A DNA stretch of 54,341 nucleotides, taken from the NCBI GenBank assembly GCA_021828055.1, contig JAKATH010000008.1:1-54341 (forward strand). Reading direction: 5' to 3'. This DNA is from Actinomycetes bacterium. Lineage in GTDB: Bacteria; Actinomycetota; Acidimicrobiia; Acidimicrobiales; RAAP-2. The notes beneath the pieces were generated by a model that was not told the DNA's origin, did no database searches, and saw only the letters and a list, made by a program, of their open reading frames with translations. Numbering within the stretch: position 1 is the stretch's first letter; every line of letters begins with the position of its first letter. Below, piece by piece: positions 8,358-16,457 of the stretch. The position numbers and the translations under genes were made by a program.

Positions 8358-8385
8358 TGCAGCGAACGCTGCAGCCCGCTACGTT
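8358..8385 (+). promoter_or_regulatory. Palindromic operator candidate plus -10 box
   Basis: A 16-bp palindrome (TGCAGCGAACGCTGCA, 8358-8373) lies 6 bp before a TACGTT box (8380-8385) upstream of the Ser/Thr/Pro-rich membrane protein gene. In that position a bound protein would block or recruit RNA polymerase. A GTG exactly 7 nt after the box (8393) opens only a 36-codon frame. Confidence 0.45.
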
Positions 8386-8430
8386 GTCGGGGCGTGGAAG
8401 GTGCGTGCCCGGCGGGCACGGACTTGGGGA

Positions 8431-9642
8431 ATGGGAAGACGGCGCGCGGCAGGGCCCGGTTGCCCGGCGACCGGCGCCGTCCTCGGCATGCACGCGGTGG
8501 CTGATCTTGCGCGCCGGTCCCGTGCCTGGGGCGTCCTCGCGGTGTCGCTCGCGCTCATGGCGCTCGTGACGGCGCTCTCCACCAGGACCGACCACCCCGG
8601 CGATGCGCAGGGGGCGGCGGCTCTCGAGCCCTCCAGGCCCGGGCAGGCTGCGCCCGCCGGGCGGCAGCGTCCGCCTGCGAAGCCGGCGACGACGCACGTG
8701 TCCGGTGCAGCCTCGGGAGCCCTCGGGCCCAGGGGCGACTCGGTCGGACGACGCGCCGCCGCTCAGGGGCCCGGCGGGGCCGCGACGTCGAAGGGGCCCG
8801 GGGGGGCCGCAACGTCGAAGGGAGCCGGCTCGGCCGCGGTCAAGAAGACGGGTCCGACCGAGAGCGGGCAGAGCAGCGCATCCGACGTGGGCGCCTCCCT
8901 CGGGGGTCTCGCGTCGGCCGTCTTCTCTCCATCCCCCTTGTCCACCACCTCCACCACCAGCGGTCCCCAAAGCGGTCCCAGCGGTCCCCCAACGAGAACC
9001 GCCGCTACAGGCGCTGCAGCCCTTCAGGGGACGGCGAACGCACGGACAGCTCCCACCACCTCCCGCACGACCACGACGTCGTCGGCGCCCCGCACCTCGA
9101 CCCGCACGGCCACGACGTCATCGGCGCCCCGCACCTCGACCCGCACGGCCACGACGGCGCCGGCGCCCCGCACCTCGACCCACACGGCCACGACGTCGTC
9201 GGCGCCCCGCACCTCGACCCACACGACCACGACGTCGTCGGCGCCCCGCACCTCGACCCACCACCAGACGCCCCCGACGACATCGTCGGGGGCGAGGGGT
9301 GCCGGCGGCAGCAGCGCCAGCACGCAGGGTGCCACGGCAACGCCGACAAGCCCCGAACACGGTCGGATCGAAGCGCCCTCTACGTCGGTCTCGTATGCCG
9401 CAGCGGGGGGAGGGACGGTCTCGGCCATGGCCACCTGGACCGGCTCCGCGACGCTCGAGCTCGAGATCGCCTGCCCAGGTGGTGTCGCCGTCGCGCGCAG
9501 GGGTTCGTCGGGGCTGTCCCTCGAGGTCGACGACAGCAACGACTCTGCGACCTGCATGGTCACGCTCAGCCTTCCACCGGGCGTGCACGCCGACGTGTCG
9601 TTCACGCTCGTCGTCGGGCCCGCCGCGTTGGCGCAAGGATGA
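8431..9642 (+). CDS. Membrane-anchored Ser/Thr/Pro-rich repeat protein
   Basis: About 403 residues. A single transmembrane segment near the N-terminus (AWGVLAVSLALMALVTALS) is followed by a roughly 280-residue low-complexity region rich in Ala, Thr, Ser and Pro. That region includes five 13-residue repeats (TTSSAPRTSTRTA type). The last 90 residues form a compact beta-rich domain with two Cys (LELEIACPGG and SATCMVTLSLPPG), probably disulfide bonded outside the cell. The Thr/Ser stretch is a typical stalk and possible O-mannosylation target. The start is uncertain: ATG 8431, ATG 8488 and GTG 8401 are all in frame. The stop overlaps the ATG of the LysM-BTAD gene (ATGA), so the two are coupled. 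No enzymatic motif. Confidence 0.7.
   Translation: MGRRRAAGPGCPATGAVLGMHAVADLARRSRAWGVLAVSLALMALVTALSTRTDHPGDAQGAAALEPSRPGQAAPAGRQRPPAKPATTHVSGAASGALGPRGDSVGRRAAAQGPGGAATSKGPGGAATSKGAGSAAVKKTGPTESGQSSASDVGASLGGLASAVFSPSPLSTTSTTSGPQSGPSGPPTRTAATGAAALQGTANARTAPTTSRTTTTSSAPRTSTRTATTSSAPRTSTRTATTAPAPRTSTHTATTSSAPRTSTHTTTTSSAPRTSTHHQTPPTTSSGARGAGGSSASTQGATATPTSPEHGRIEAPSTSVSYAAAGGGTVSAMATWTGSATLELEIACPGGVAVARRGSSGLSLEVDDSNDSATCMVTLSLPPGVHADVSFTLVVGPAALAQG
9073..9267 (+). repeat. In-frame tandem array, 39 bp x 5
   Basis: Five consecutive 39-bp units (boundaries 9073, 9112, 9151, 9190, 9229) encoding 13-residue Thr/Ser/Pro/Arg repeats; copies differ by a few substitutions. Confidence 0.9.
9269..9294. 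repeat. 26-bp near-perfect palindrome within coding sequence
   Basis: Two 12-bp arms (CGCCCCCGACGA and TCGTCGGGGGCG) separated by only CA, immediately after the 39-bp array. On RNA it would be a very stable hairpin. Confidence 0.8.
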
Positions 9643-12617
9643 GGAGCGCTCGCGTGCGTCGCTCCGCGAGGGAGGCCGTCGTCGGGGCCGCCGCCGCGTT
9701 GCTCGTCTTCGGTGCGGTACCGGGGGTGCTCGTCGGGCTCGTGGGCCTGCCGGTCCCCCACCGATGGACGGCCCACGCCGTCGTGTCGTGGCATGGCCTC
9801 TTCGACCTGCTGGCCGTTGCGAGCTGGTGCGCGTGGGCAGGATGCGCGTGGCCCATCCTGAGATCGGTGGCCTCCCGAGTGCGGTCAGGCGACGTCGCGC
9901 CGACCGCCCGGTTCTCTGACCGGATCGCGGTCCGGATCACGCTCGGCGTGCTCGTGCTGGCGTCCTGTTTCGGGCTGGGCGCGTCGGTTGCCGGCGCGTC
10001 GGTTGCCGGCGCGTCGGTTGCCGGCGCGTCGGTTGCCGGCGCGTCGGTTGGGGGCGCGTCTGCGGCGGCGCGGGCGACCGCGGCGGCACCTCCGACCTCG
10101 CCACCGGCACCATCCTCACGTGGTGCGGCGACGCCCGGGACCGAGCAGGTGGAAGCGGTCGGCATACGGGGCTCCACGAAGACGGCCTCTTGGGTCATGA
10201 GGCCGGGCGACACGCTCGCGAGCCTCGCGGCGACCCACTACGGCGCCGTGTCCGACTGGCCCGCGATCGCCGCAGCCAACCTTGGCCGGCTCATGGACGA
10301 CGGAACGCGCTTCGTCGACCCGGCCGTCATCGCTCCGGGGTGGACCCTCGTGCTGCCGGCGCTCGACGCGGACACCCGCTCCGACACGGGGCTGGAGCGA
10401 GCAGCCGGCGCCGGGCCCGCCCCCGGCACCCCTGTCGACGGCTCTGCCACCGCCGCCCTGCTTCCCTCGGGCGGCTCCGTGCTGCCCCTCGCCGAGCTCG
10501 CGGCGTCGGGCATCAGCGCCCTCGTCGCTGGGCTGCTCGCCCGCCGCGCTCGTCAGCTGCGCCGCCTGCGCGCCTTCCTCCGAGAGGAGGGGGAGGAGAG
10601 CGCCCTTCCGGATGCGCGGGAGGCCGATCTCGGCGCCCTCCTCGCGCCGTTCGAACAGGTCCCGCTCGTCGACATGGTGGAGGTGGCCGCACGCGATCTC
10701 GGAGACGTGCTCGCGACACTCGCCCCCACTCCCGGCGCGGTCCTGTGGCTGCGCGCCGGGCGCGACGGCGTCGAGGTCCGCTTCTCGACACCGGTGCCCG
10801 AGCGCGTGCGTGGCTGGCGCCGTACCGGGCATGCGACGTGGCTGCTCCCCGCCACGGTCGACCTCGCGGAGCGAGCGCATGCGTCGCCACGAGCCGAGCC
10901 CTGGTGCGCGCTGCTCCTCCCCATCGGTGACGACGACCGCGGCACGTGGCTGCTCCCGGTCGGCGCCGGATCGAGGGTCGCCGTGGTCGGGCCGCGGGCG
11001 GCAGACCTCGTCCGCACGATGCGCGCAGCGGTGACGACGTGGAGCTGGCACGAAGAGGTCGTCGTGACCGAGGACGTCGACGAGGTGACCGATGCGCTGG
11101 GCCGCGCGGCGCGCTCCTCGACCGGTGTGCGGGCGGTCGGGCCCCAGGTGCTCTTCGTCGGCGACCCGAAGGCGCTCTCGGCGAGGGCGCGAGGAGCGTG
11201 CGCGGTGCTCAGCGCCGGAGTGACCGACGCGGAGACGGTCGTCTTCGTCGACGACCGGGCCGCGAGCGCCCACCCGCTCGGGCTGACCGTCCGCCCCCCG
11301 TTGCTCGACGCCTCCTTGAAGGGTGCCGTCGACGCGCTGACCGGCCCGAGCAACGGAGACCTGGCAGCGGATCGGCGAGACGGGCAGCACGGACGGGGGG
11401 AGCCGCCATCGGGCGGCCCGGCACCTGCGAGCCCTGCGCGCTCGCTCGTCCACCGCGGGACCGCACTCGCCACCGTCCGTGTCGCCGACGACGGGCCCGG
11501 CACCGGCACGACGACGCACCTCAGCCCCACCTCGTCTTCCGGCACGGCGCGTGGCGGCGCGTCCACAGCTGCAAGCCGTGGAAGCGCATCGGAGGTGCAG
11601 TCTCGGGGCAGGGCGGAGGTCCAGTCTCGGGGCAGGGCAGAGGTCCAGTCTCGGGGCAGGGCGGAGGTCCAGTCTCGGGGCAGGGCGGAGGTGCGGCTGC
11701 TCGCGACCGTGCCCGGCATCGTCGGCCTTCAGGGGGAGCTGCCGGCGAAGCGAGCCCGGCGGGCGCTGGAGCTGATCGCCTACCTGGCCGTGCAGACGCC
11801 CGACCCGGTCACCGGCGACCGGCTGCGGACGCGGGTCCTCGGGTCAGCCGACGCCGACGCTGCGGCCAAGACCCTCTTCAACACGGTGGGTGCCGCACGA
11901 CGGGCCCTCGGCGTCGCGCCGGACGGCGAGCCCCTCCTCCCTCCGGCGTCCCGTTCGGGCCACTACCGCCTGTCCCCGCTCGTGACCGTCGACGCGTTGC
12001 GTGCGTGCGCGTTGGTCCACGAGGGGCTGGCATGCCGTGATGCGACCGGGTCGGTGGCCCGGCTCCGGGAGGCGCTCGAGCTCGTGAAGGGCGAGCCGCT
12101 CGGTGGCGTCCTCACCGGCTACGCGTGGTGGCGGGCGGAGGGCCACGAGCGGCGGGTGGCCGACGCGGTGGTCGACGGCGCCTGCGCGCTCGTCGGCGCG
12201 GCCCTCGACTCGGGCGACGTCGACCTCGCCCGGTGGGCCCTCGTGCAGGCGAGGAAGGTGGAGCCCTACAGCGAGTCGCTCGCGCGCGCGGCGATGCGCG
12301 TCGCCGCGGCAGGTGGGGACGTGCGCCGCCTCCACGCGGAGTGGCTGGAGTGCCAGCGCAAGATGGACGAGCTCGACCCGGGCGGAGTGCCCTCGGAGCG
12401 CACCGAGCGGCTCTATGCGACGCTCCGAACGCAGCTCGCAGGCTCCAGCAACGGCACCAGCACCAGCACCAGCTCCGGCACCAGCTCCGGCACCAGCTCC
12501 GGCACCGGCACCGGCTCCGGCTCCGGCACCGGCAAGGAGAGCCCCGGTCAGGCGAGCTTCGCCGCGATCGAGGCTGCGCCCTTGAGGAGCGTGCCGTCGG
12601 CGCCTTCGACCGTGTAG
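9639..12617 (+). CDS. Membrane LysM-BTAD (SARP-like) protein, 992 aa
   Basis: Order of parts: membrane segments in the first 110 residues (VVGAAAALLVFGAVPGVLVGL; ITLGVLVLASCFGLG); five ASVAG repeats (residues 115-139); a LysM domain at about 181-240 (VMRPGDTLASLAATHYG ... WTLVLP); another hydrophobic segment near 285-305; a roughly 270-residue alpha/beta region of unknown type (to about 565); four EVQSRGRA repeats; and a C-terminal bacterial transcriptional activator domain (about 685-930, ALELIAYLAVQTPDPVTGDRLR to LDPGGVPSERTERLYATLRTQL), as in SARP regulators and secretion-linked proteins. A Gly/Ser/Thr tail closes it. LysM binds N-acetylglucosamine glycans. The combination suggests wall sensing coupled to a protein-interaction or regulatory module, but no N-terminal OmpR-type DNA-binding helix is evident. 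Its last 70 bp overlap the convergent ddl gene. Confidence 0.82.
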   Translation: MRSARVRRSAREAVVGAAAALLVFGAVPGVLVGLVGLPVPHRWTAHAVVSWHGLFDLLAVASWCAWAGCAWPILRSVASRVRSGDVAPTARFSDRIAVRITLGVLVLASCFGLGASVAGASVAGASVAGASVAGASVGGASAAARATAAAPPTSPPAPSSRGAATPGTEQVEAVGIRGSTKTASWVMRPGDTLASLAATHYGAVSDWPAIAAANLGRLMDDGTRFVDPAVIAPGWTLVLPALDADTRSDTGLERAAGAGPAPGTPVDGSATAALLPSGGSVLPLAELAASGISALVAGLLARRARQLRRLRAFLREEGEESALPDAREADLGALLAPFEQVPLVDMVEVAARDLGDVLATLAPTPGAVLWLRAGRDGVEVRFSTPVPERVRGWRRTGHATWLLPATVDLAERAHASPRAEPWCALLLPIGDDDRGTWLLPVGAGSRVAVVGPRAADLVRTMRAAVTTWSWHEEVVVTEDVDEVTDALGRAARSSTGVRAVGPQVLFVGDPKALSARARGACAVLSAGVTDAETVVFVDDRAASAHPLGLTVRPPLLDASLKGAVDALTGPSNGDLAADRRDGQHGRGEPPSGGPAPASPARSLVHRGTALATVRVADDGPGTGTTTHLSPTSSSGTARGGASTAASRGSASEVQSRGRAEVQSRGRAEVQSRGRAEVQSRGRAEVRLLATVPGIVGLQGELPAKRARRALELIAYLAVQTPDPVTGDRLRTRVLGSADADAAAKTLFNTVGAARRALGVAPDGEPLLPPASRSGHYRLSPLVTVDALRACALVHEGLACRDATGSVARLREALELVKGEPLGGVLTGYAWWRAEGHERRVADAVVDGACALVGAALDSGDVDLARWALVQARKVEPYSESLARAAMRVAAAGGDVRRLHAEWLECQRKMDELDPGGVPSERTERLYATLRTQLAGSSNGTSTSTSSGTSSGTSSGTGTGSGSGTGKESPGQASFAAIEAAPLRSVPSAPSTV
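9981..10055 (+). repeat. In-frame tandem array, 15 bp x 5
   Basis: Units of GCGTCGGTTGCCGGC encode ASVAG five times; the first four are identical and the last differs by two bases. Confidence 0.95.
11592..11687 (+). repeat. In-frame tandem array, 24 bp x 4
   Basis: Units start at 11592, 11616, 11640 and 11664 and encode EVQSRGRA four times; copies differ at one or two positions. The array lies in the linker just before the BTAD domain. Confidence 0.95.
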
Positions 12618-13669
12618 TGGTGCGAGGGGCGGGCGCCGGCCTCCGCGACCATGTCGGAGAGCAGGGTCCGGAACGGCACAGGGGGGTCGATCCACAGGTA
12701 CCTGGCGAGTGATCCCGGGATGGTGTTGACCTCGTTGACGTAGAGCTCCTGGCCGTTGGAGAGGAAGTCCACCCGGGTGACGCCGCGCACCGAGCAGAGC
12801 CGGGCCACCGACGTCGCCACGTCGCGCAGCGTCTTTTCGAGGCCGCCGCCGATGGCCGCGGGAAGCTCGCGCGGCGCGCTCGCCATGCCCTCGCCGCCGG
12901 TGTACTTGTCCGCGTACCCGAGGATGTCGGGCTCGCCCGCCGCCCCTCCGGCGCGCGGGGTGCGCAGGGGCCGCTCGATGGCCGAGAGCGCGAGCTCCGG
13001 CCACGAGCGCACCGCGATCTGGAGGTCGTACAGGTCGGCGCGATAGGGCTCGATGACCGCGCCCTTCCTCAGGTGACGGTTGGCGTCGAGCAGTGCGAGC
13101 GCCGTCTGGAGGTCGGCGACGTTCGCGGCGATCCCGATGGAGGACCCGCCGAACCGCGGCTTCACGATGTAGGGAGGTCCGAAGCCTGCGTCTTTCGTCG
13201 ACCCGTCCAAGAGGGCACGCGGCAGCGTGGGAAGGCCGGCTGCGGCCATCACGTCGCCGAACGCGAGCTTGTCCATGCCCAGGGCCGCGCCGGCAACCGT
13301 CGGGCCGGTGTACCGGACTCCTGCGAGGTCGAGGGCGGCCTGCAGCGTGCCGTCCTCACCGGGTCCCCCGTGGCAGCACACCACTGCCACGTCCACGCCG
13401 ATGGGCCGCGCCCTCCCCAGCCGCCCCGCCTCCGAGGCGAACCCGGACTCAAGGAGGAGCTGGACGCGGGTCGCGCCTCGCGGCACCCCCTCCGAGAAGG
13501 CGCTCGCCTCCAGGCCGGGGTCGACTTCGTACCACTCGCCCGTCTTGGTCCAGTACAGGCAGCGTGCGCCGAGCGCGCGCGCAGCCTGGAGACCGGTGAG
13601 GACGCTGACGTCGTGCTCGGGGGACGGGCCGCCGAAGACGACGGCACGATCGGAGGTGGCATCGGCCAC
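12548..13669 (-). CDS. ddl: D-alanine--D-alanine ligase
   Basis: A 373-residue ATP-grasp ligase that joins two D-Ala for the peptidoglycan stem. Visible signatures are the N-terminal AVVFGGPSPEHDVSVLTG (family GGxSxEhxVS), CCHGGPGEDGTLQAALDLAGVRYTG, the ATP-grasp lysine region PPYIVKPRFGGSSIGI and the metal-binding C-terminus VTRVDFLSNGQELYVNEVNTIPGS. The GTG start is preceded by an AGGGAG Shine-Dalgarno sequence. It follows murF on the same strand after 90 bp, so two successive steps of wall-precursor synthesis are co-located. The 3' end overlaps the LysM-BTAD gene tail to tail by 70 bp. It is somewhat divergent from DdlA/B, so a related D-Ala-D-Xaa ligase cannot be excluded. Confidence 0.88.
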   Translation of the reverse strand: MADATSDRAVVFGGPSPEHDVSVLTGLQAARALGARCLYWTKTGEWYEVDPGLEASAFSEGVPRGATRVQLLLESGFASEAGRLGRARPIGVDVAVVCCHGGPGEDGTLQAALDLAGVRYTGPTVAGAALGMDKLAFGDVMAAAGLPTLPRALLDGSTKDAGFGPPYIVKPRFGGSSIGIAANVADLQTALALLDANRHLRKGAVIEPYRADLYDLQIAVRSWPELALSAIERPLRTPRAGGAAGEPDILGYADKYTGGEGMASAPRELPAAIGGGLEKTLRDVATSVARLCSVRGVTRVDFLSNGQELYVNEVNTIPGSLARYLWIDPPVPFRTLLSDMVAEAGARPSHHYTVEGADGTLLKGAASIAAKLA

Positions 13670-13759
13670 GGTGCGCTCCCTGGGGGTGCGAGGTGCCGGA
13701 GACGCCCCGGCGACGGCGGCCGGTCGGCGACCGGTCGGTGACTCAGGGTACTAAGGGTA

Positions 13760-15316
13760 CTAGGGGTAGTGGTCCGGCAGGTCGTTCTCGTAGAGGACGG
13801 CGTCGCCTGGCCCGAGGTTGGCCCGCACCCAGGCCACAGCCTGCTCGCGCGTGCGGACCGCGACTCCCGGCCCGAGACTGTCTGCGCCGCGGAGCAGCGC
13901 GCGCCGGTTGGTGAGCCCTACGATCACCACGCTCGACGCGACCGCGCACGCGGCGCGGCCGAACGCTTCGTTCTCGCCGGCCTGGCGCCGTCCCAGCTCG
14001 ACCATCCCCGGGGTCACCACGACCCTCTTCCCCGTCGCCGGACTCGCAGCGAGGAGCTCGAGCGCGGCGCGCGCCCCGGCCGGGTTCGAGTTGAAGGTGT
14101 CGTCGATGACGTGGACGCCGGACGCCGACGTGTCAGCGGTGAGGCGGTTGGCCACGGTCGGGATGGTCGGGATCCGCTCGACCACCGTCTCTGCGGGGAC
14201 GCCCAGCTGGAGCGCGACGGCCACCGCACAGGCGACGTTGGTTGGCTGGATCCCCGGGCGAAGCGGTACCGGTGCGCCCACGGCCGTACCGCCGACGATC
14301 ACCGTGGCCCCTCCGTCCCCCATGTGGAGCCTGACGTCGGCGCTCGGGTCCTCGACCGCCGCCCGCACCACCCGAGGGTGCTCGGCACCGGCGTCGAGCC
14401 GCGATCCCAGCGCGGCGAGACGGCGATCGTCGGCGTTCACGACGACCGTTCGGGCCCCCTCGGTGATCTCGGACTTGGCGGCGAGGATCGCGTCCTCGGT
14501 GCCGAAGCGCTCGAGGTGCACGGGCCCGACCGCGGTCATGACGGCGATCTCAGGAGGGCACCAGCGGCACAGGTCGCGGATCTCTCCCGGCCCGTACGTG
14601 CCCATCTCCGCGACGAAGACGTCGGTGCCTTCGGCGAGCTGCTCGTTCACCGCGCGCGCGAGACCACCGCGGTTGTTGTACGACGCAGGAGTGCTCACCA
14701 CCGTCTTCGTGCCGGCGACGAGGTGTGCGATGTGGTTCTTCGTCGACGTCTTGCCGTACGAACCGGTGATCGCGACGATCGTCGGTCCGACCCGGCGGAG
14801 CCGCTCGGCCGCCATGGCCACGAACCGCTCGGACAGCCGGCGTTCGATCGGCGCCGTCGTGAGCAACGCAGCGTCGACGAGGGCCGGTGCCGCCACGAGG
14901 GCCGCGGCGGCGAACGGCGCCGGGGCGCCGACACCCGCTCCGATGCCGAGCAGCGCAGCCTCGAATGCCAGCCAGACCGCCGCGAGCGTCTCGAGGCGTC
15001 GGGTGAAGACGAGCGGTGAGGTGCGTCCCCGGATCGACAGGTGCAGAGGGGCGAAGACCGCGACGGCGGCCGTCGCGAGGGCGACCAGCGGCCAGAGCCC
15101 GGCCAGCACGACGCCTGCGAGCCCGACCACCCCGAGCAAGACGTTCACCGGTTCGCTCGTCCACCACCGGAGGGCGAATCGACTGGCCGAGTCGGGGATG
15201 TAGTGCTCTCGTTGCGCGACGCGGAGCCACCGCGCTCCCGCGGGCACGATCGCGAGGGTGCACGCGCCAAACGCACCCCACGCCGCCGGGCTCGTGCCAG
15301 CCAGTGCCGCCACCAT
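13760..15316 (-). CDS. murF: MurF-type Mur ligase with N-terminal membrane domain
   Basis: A 518-residue protein. The first 130 or so residues are hydrophobic with several predicted transmembrane helices (FGACTLAIVPAGARWL, VNVLLGVVGLAGVVLAGLWPLVAL, FAAAALVAAPALVDAALL). The rest is a Mur ligase with P-loop GSYGKTSTKNHIA, the catalytic region VFVAEMGTYGPGEI, the central-domain motif IDDTFNSNPAGARAALELL and a C-terminal ligase domain. MurF adds D-Ala-D-Ala to UDP-MurNAc-tripeptide, the product of the neighbouring Ddl. The membrane domain is not part of classical MurF (about 450 aa) and would tether synthesis to the membrane. Start ATG 15316 overlaps the preceding hydrolase stop by one base. A related Mur-ligase paralogue remains possible. 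Confidence 0.85.
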   Translation of the reverse strand: MVAALAGTSPAAWGAFGACTLAIVPAGARWLRVAQREHYIPDSASRFALRWWTSEPVNVLLGVVGLAGVVLAGLWPLVALATAAVAVFAPLHLSIRGRTSPLVFTRRLETLAAVWLAFEAALLGIGAGVGAPAPFAAAALVAAPALVDAALLTTAPIERRLSERFVAMAAERLRRVGPTIVAITGSYGKTSTKNHIAHLVAGTKTVVSTPASYNNRGGLARAVNEQLAEGTDVFVAEMGTYGPGEIRDLCRWCPPEIAVMTAVGPVHLERFGTEDAILAAKSEITEGARTVVVNADDRRLAALGSRLDAGAEHPRVVRAAVEDPSADVRLHMGDGGATVIVGGTAVGAPVPLRPGIQPTNVACAVAVALQLGVPAETVVERIPTIPTVANRLTADTSASGVHVIDDTFNSNPAGARAALELLAASPATGKRVVVTPGMVELGRRQAGENEAFGRAACAVASSVVIVGLTNRRALLRGADSLGPGVAVRTREQAVAWVRANLGPGDAVLYENDLPDHYP

Positions 15317-16077
15317 CAGACGAGGTACCGCTCGACGGCTGCCCGCAGCTCGCCGGGAGCGGCGAGGGGGACGAGATGACCGGCGTGCGGCAGCACGACG
15401 AGGTCCACGGCGCGCTCCGCGTCGGCGTCGTGCAGACGAGCGAGGCCGGCCTGCGCGACGCGAAGCGGCACTGTCAGGTCGTCCTCGCCCCACACGAGCG
15501 TCACGGGGCAGGAGATGGCGTCGAGCTGCGCTTCGTAGCTCTCCGCCACGATCCGGCCGTGCACCTGGCGCATCACCCCGCTCGCCGCCGCATAGTCCGC
15601 CGAGCCGTAGCGCCGCCGCGCGCGCTCCATGCGCTCATCGGAGAGGACACCCGCCCGGTGCAGCGTGCGCAGCGCGCGGTACCCGAGCCGGGGCCGCCGC
15701 GCCGGCCCGGGGCGCAGGAGCGGCACGCCGGTGAGCACGAGCGCGTGGACCGCGTCGGGGCGGTCGGCTGCCAGGTGGACCGCGACCCGGCCCCCGAAGG
15801 AGTGTGCGAGGACGACCACGGGGCTTGCCATCTCCTCGAGCACCGCGCCGACGCAGTCCGCGTAGTCGGCCGAGCCCCACGGCTGGGCGGGGGGCGGGGC
15901 AGTCCCGAACCCGGGAAGGTCGACCGCGATCGCCGCGAGCTCCGCGGCGCCCGCGGGGCGAAGCACGGCGTCGAAGTCACGATGGGTCCGGCCCCAGCCG
16001 TGCAGCGCCAAGACCCTCGGCTCCCCGTCCCCCGTCCGGGTGCCGAAGAGCCTCCCGCCGGCGAAGGTGCGCAGCAC
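15316..16077 (-). CDS. Alpha/beta hydrolase
   Basis: A 253-residue alpha/beta-hydrolase-fold protein. It has the oxyanion motif LALHGWGRTHRDFD, nucleophile elbow AHSFGGRVA (Ser), acid WGEDDLTVP (Asp) and catalytic His in LPHAGHLVPL. There is no signal peptide, so it is cytoplasmic; substrate unknown. It is the first gene of the hydrolase-murF-ddl operon, and its TGA shares one base with the murF ATG. The GTG start has GAGAGGAG upstream. Linkage to wall synthesis suggests a precursor-related or lipid-related esterase, but this is inference. Confidence 0.85.
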   Translation of the reverse strand: MLRTFAGGRLFGTRTGDGEPRVLALHGWGRTHRDFDAVLRPAGAAELAAIAVDLPGFGTAPPPAQPWGSADYADCVGAVLEEMASPVVVLAHSFGGRVAVHLAADRPDAVHALVLTGVPLLRPGPARRPRLGYRALRTLHRAGVLSDERMERARRRYGSADYAAASGVMRQVHGRIVAESYEAQLDAISCPVTLVWGEDDLTVPLRVAQAGLARLHDADAERAVDLVVLPHAGHLVPLAAPGELRAAVERYLV

Positions 16078-16282
16078 CTCACCGCTCCTCTCCGGCGCCG
16101 TCGCTCCGGCGCCCGTCGGTGCCCATGTGCTGCCGCATTCTCCCCTCTGGCGTCGTCCCGCGAGCGGTCCGGCCTGGTCACGGCGTCGCGTCGCCTCCGC
16201 AGCGACCGGGGTCGGCGGGAGCGACGCGCCTGCTGGCGGGCCACCCTACCGACTCGAGGCCCCTGCCCGGCCACGACGGCTG

Positions 16283-16425
16283 CTGCGCGCCGCCTCGCCA
16301 GCCGCCGGAGGACTGGGTCTGCGCGCCGCCTCGCCAGCCCCCGGAGGACTGGGCCTGCGCGCCGCCTCGCCAGCCGCCGGAGGACTGGGTCTGCGCGACA
16401 CCTCGCCAGCGCGGCAGGACTGGGT
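16283..16425 (+). repeat. Intergenic tandem array, 36 bp x 4
   Basis: Units begin at 16283, 16319, 16355 and 16391 (each starts CTGCGCG); the last has diverged and lost a base. It fills most of the 380-bp gap between the hydrolase operon and the helicase gene and ends 18 bp before the helicase -10 box. No gene seen in this gap. Confidence 0.92.
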
Positions 16426-16443
16426 CTGCGCGCAGGGCCTCGG

Positions 16444-16449
16444 TAGCGT
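16444..16449 (+). promoter_or_regulatory. -10 box for leaderless helicase operon
   Basis: TAGCGT, 8 nt before the GTG at 16458. Confidence 0.5.
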
Positions 16450-16457
16450 GGACACGA

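Noticed and set aside
8393-8503. A 36-codon leaderless ORF 7 nt after the TACGTT box
   Set aside because: The translation (VEGACPAGTDLGNGKTARG...) shows no protein-like features beyond position, so it was kept only as a note with the promoter.
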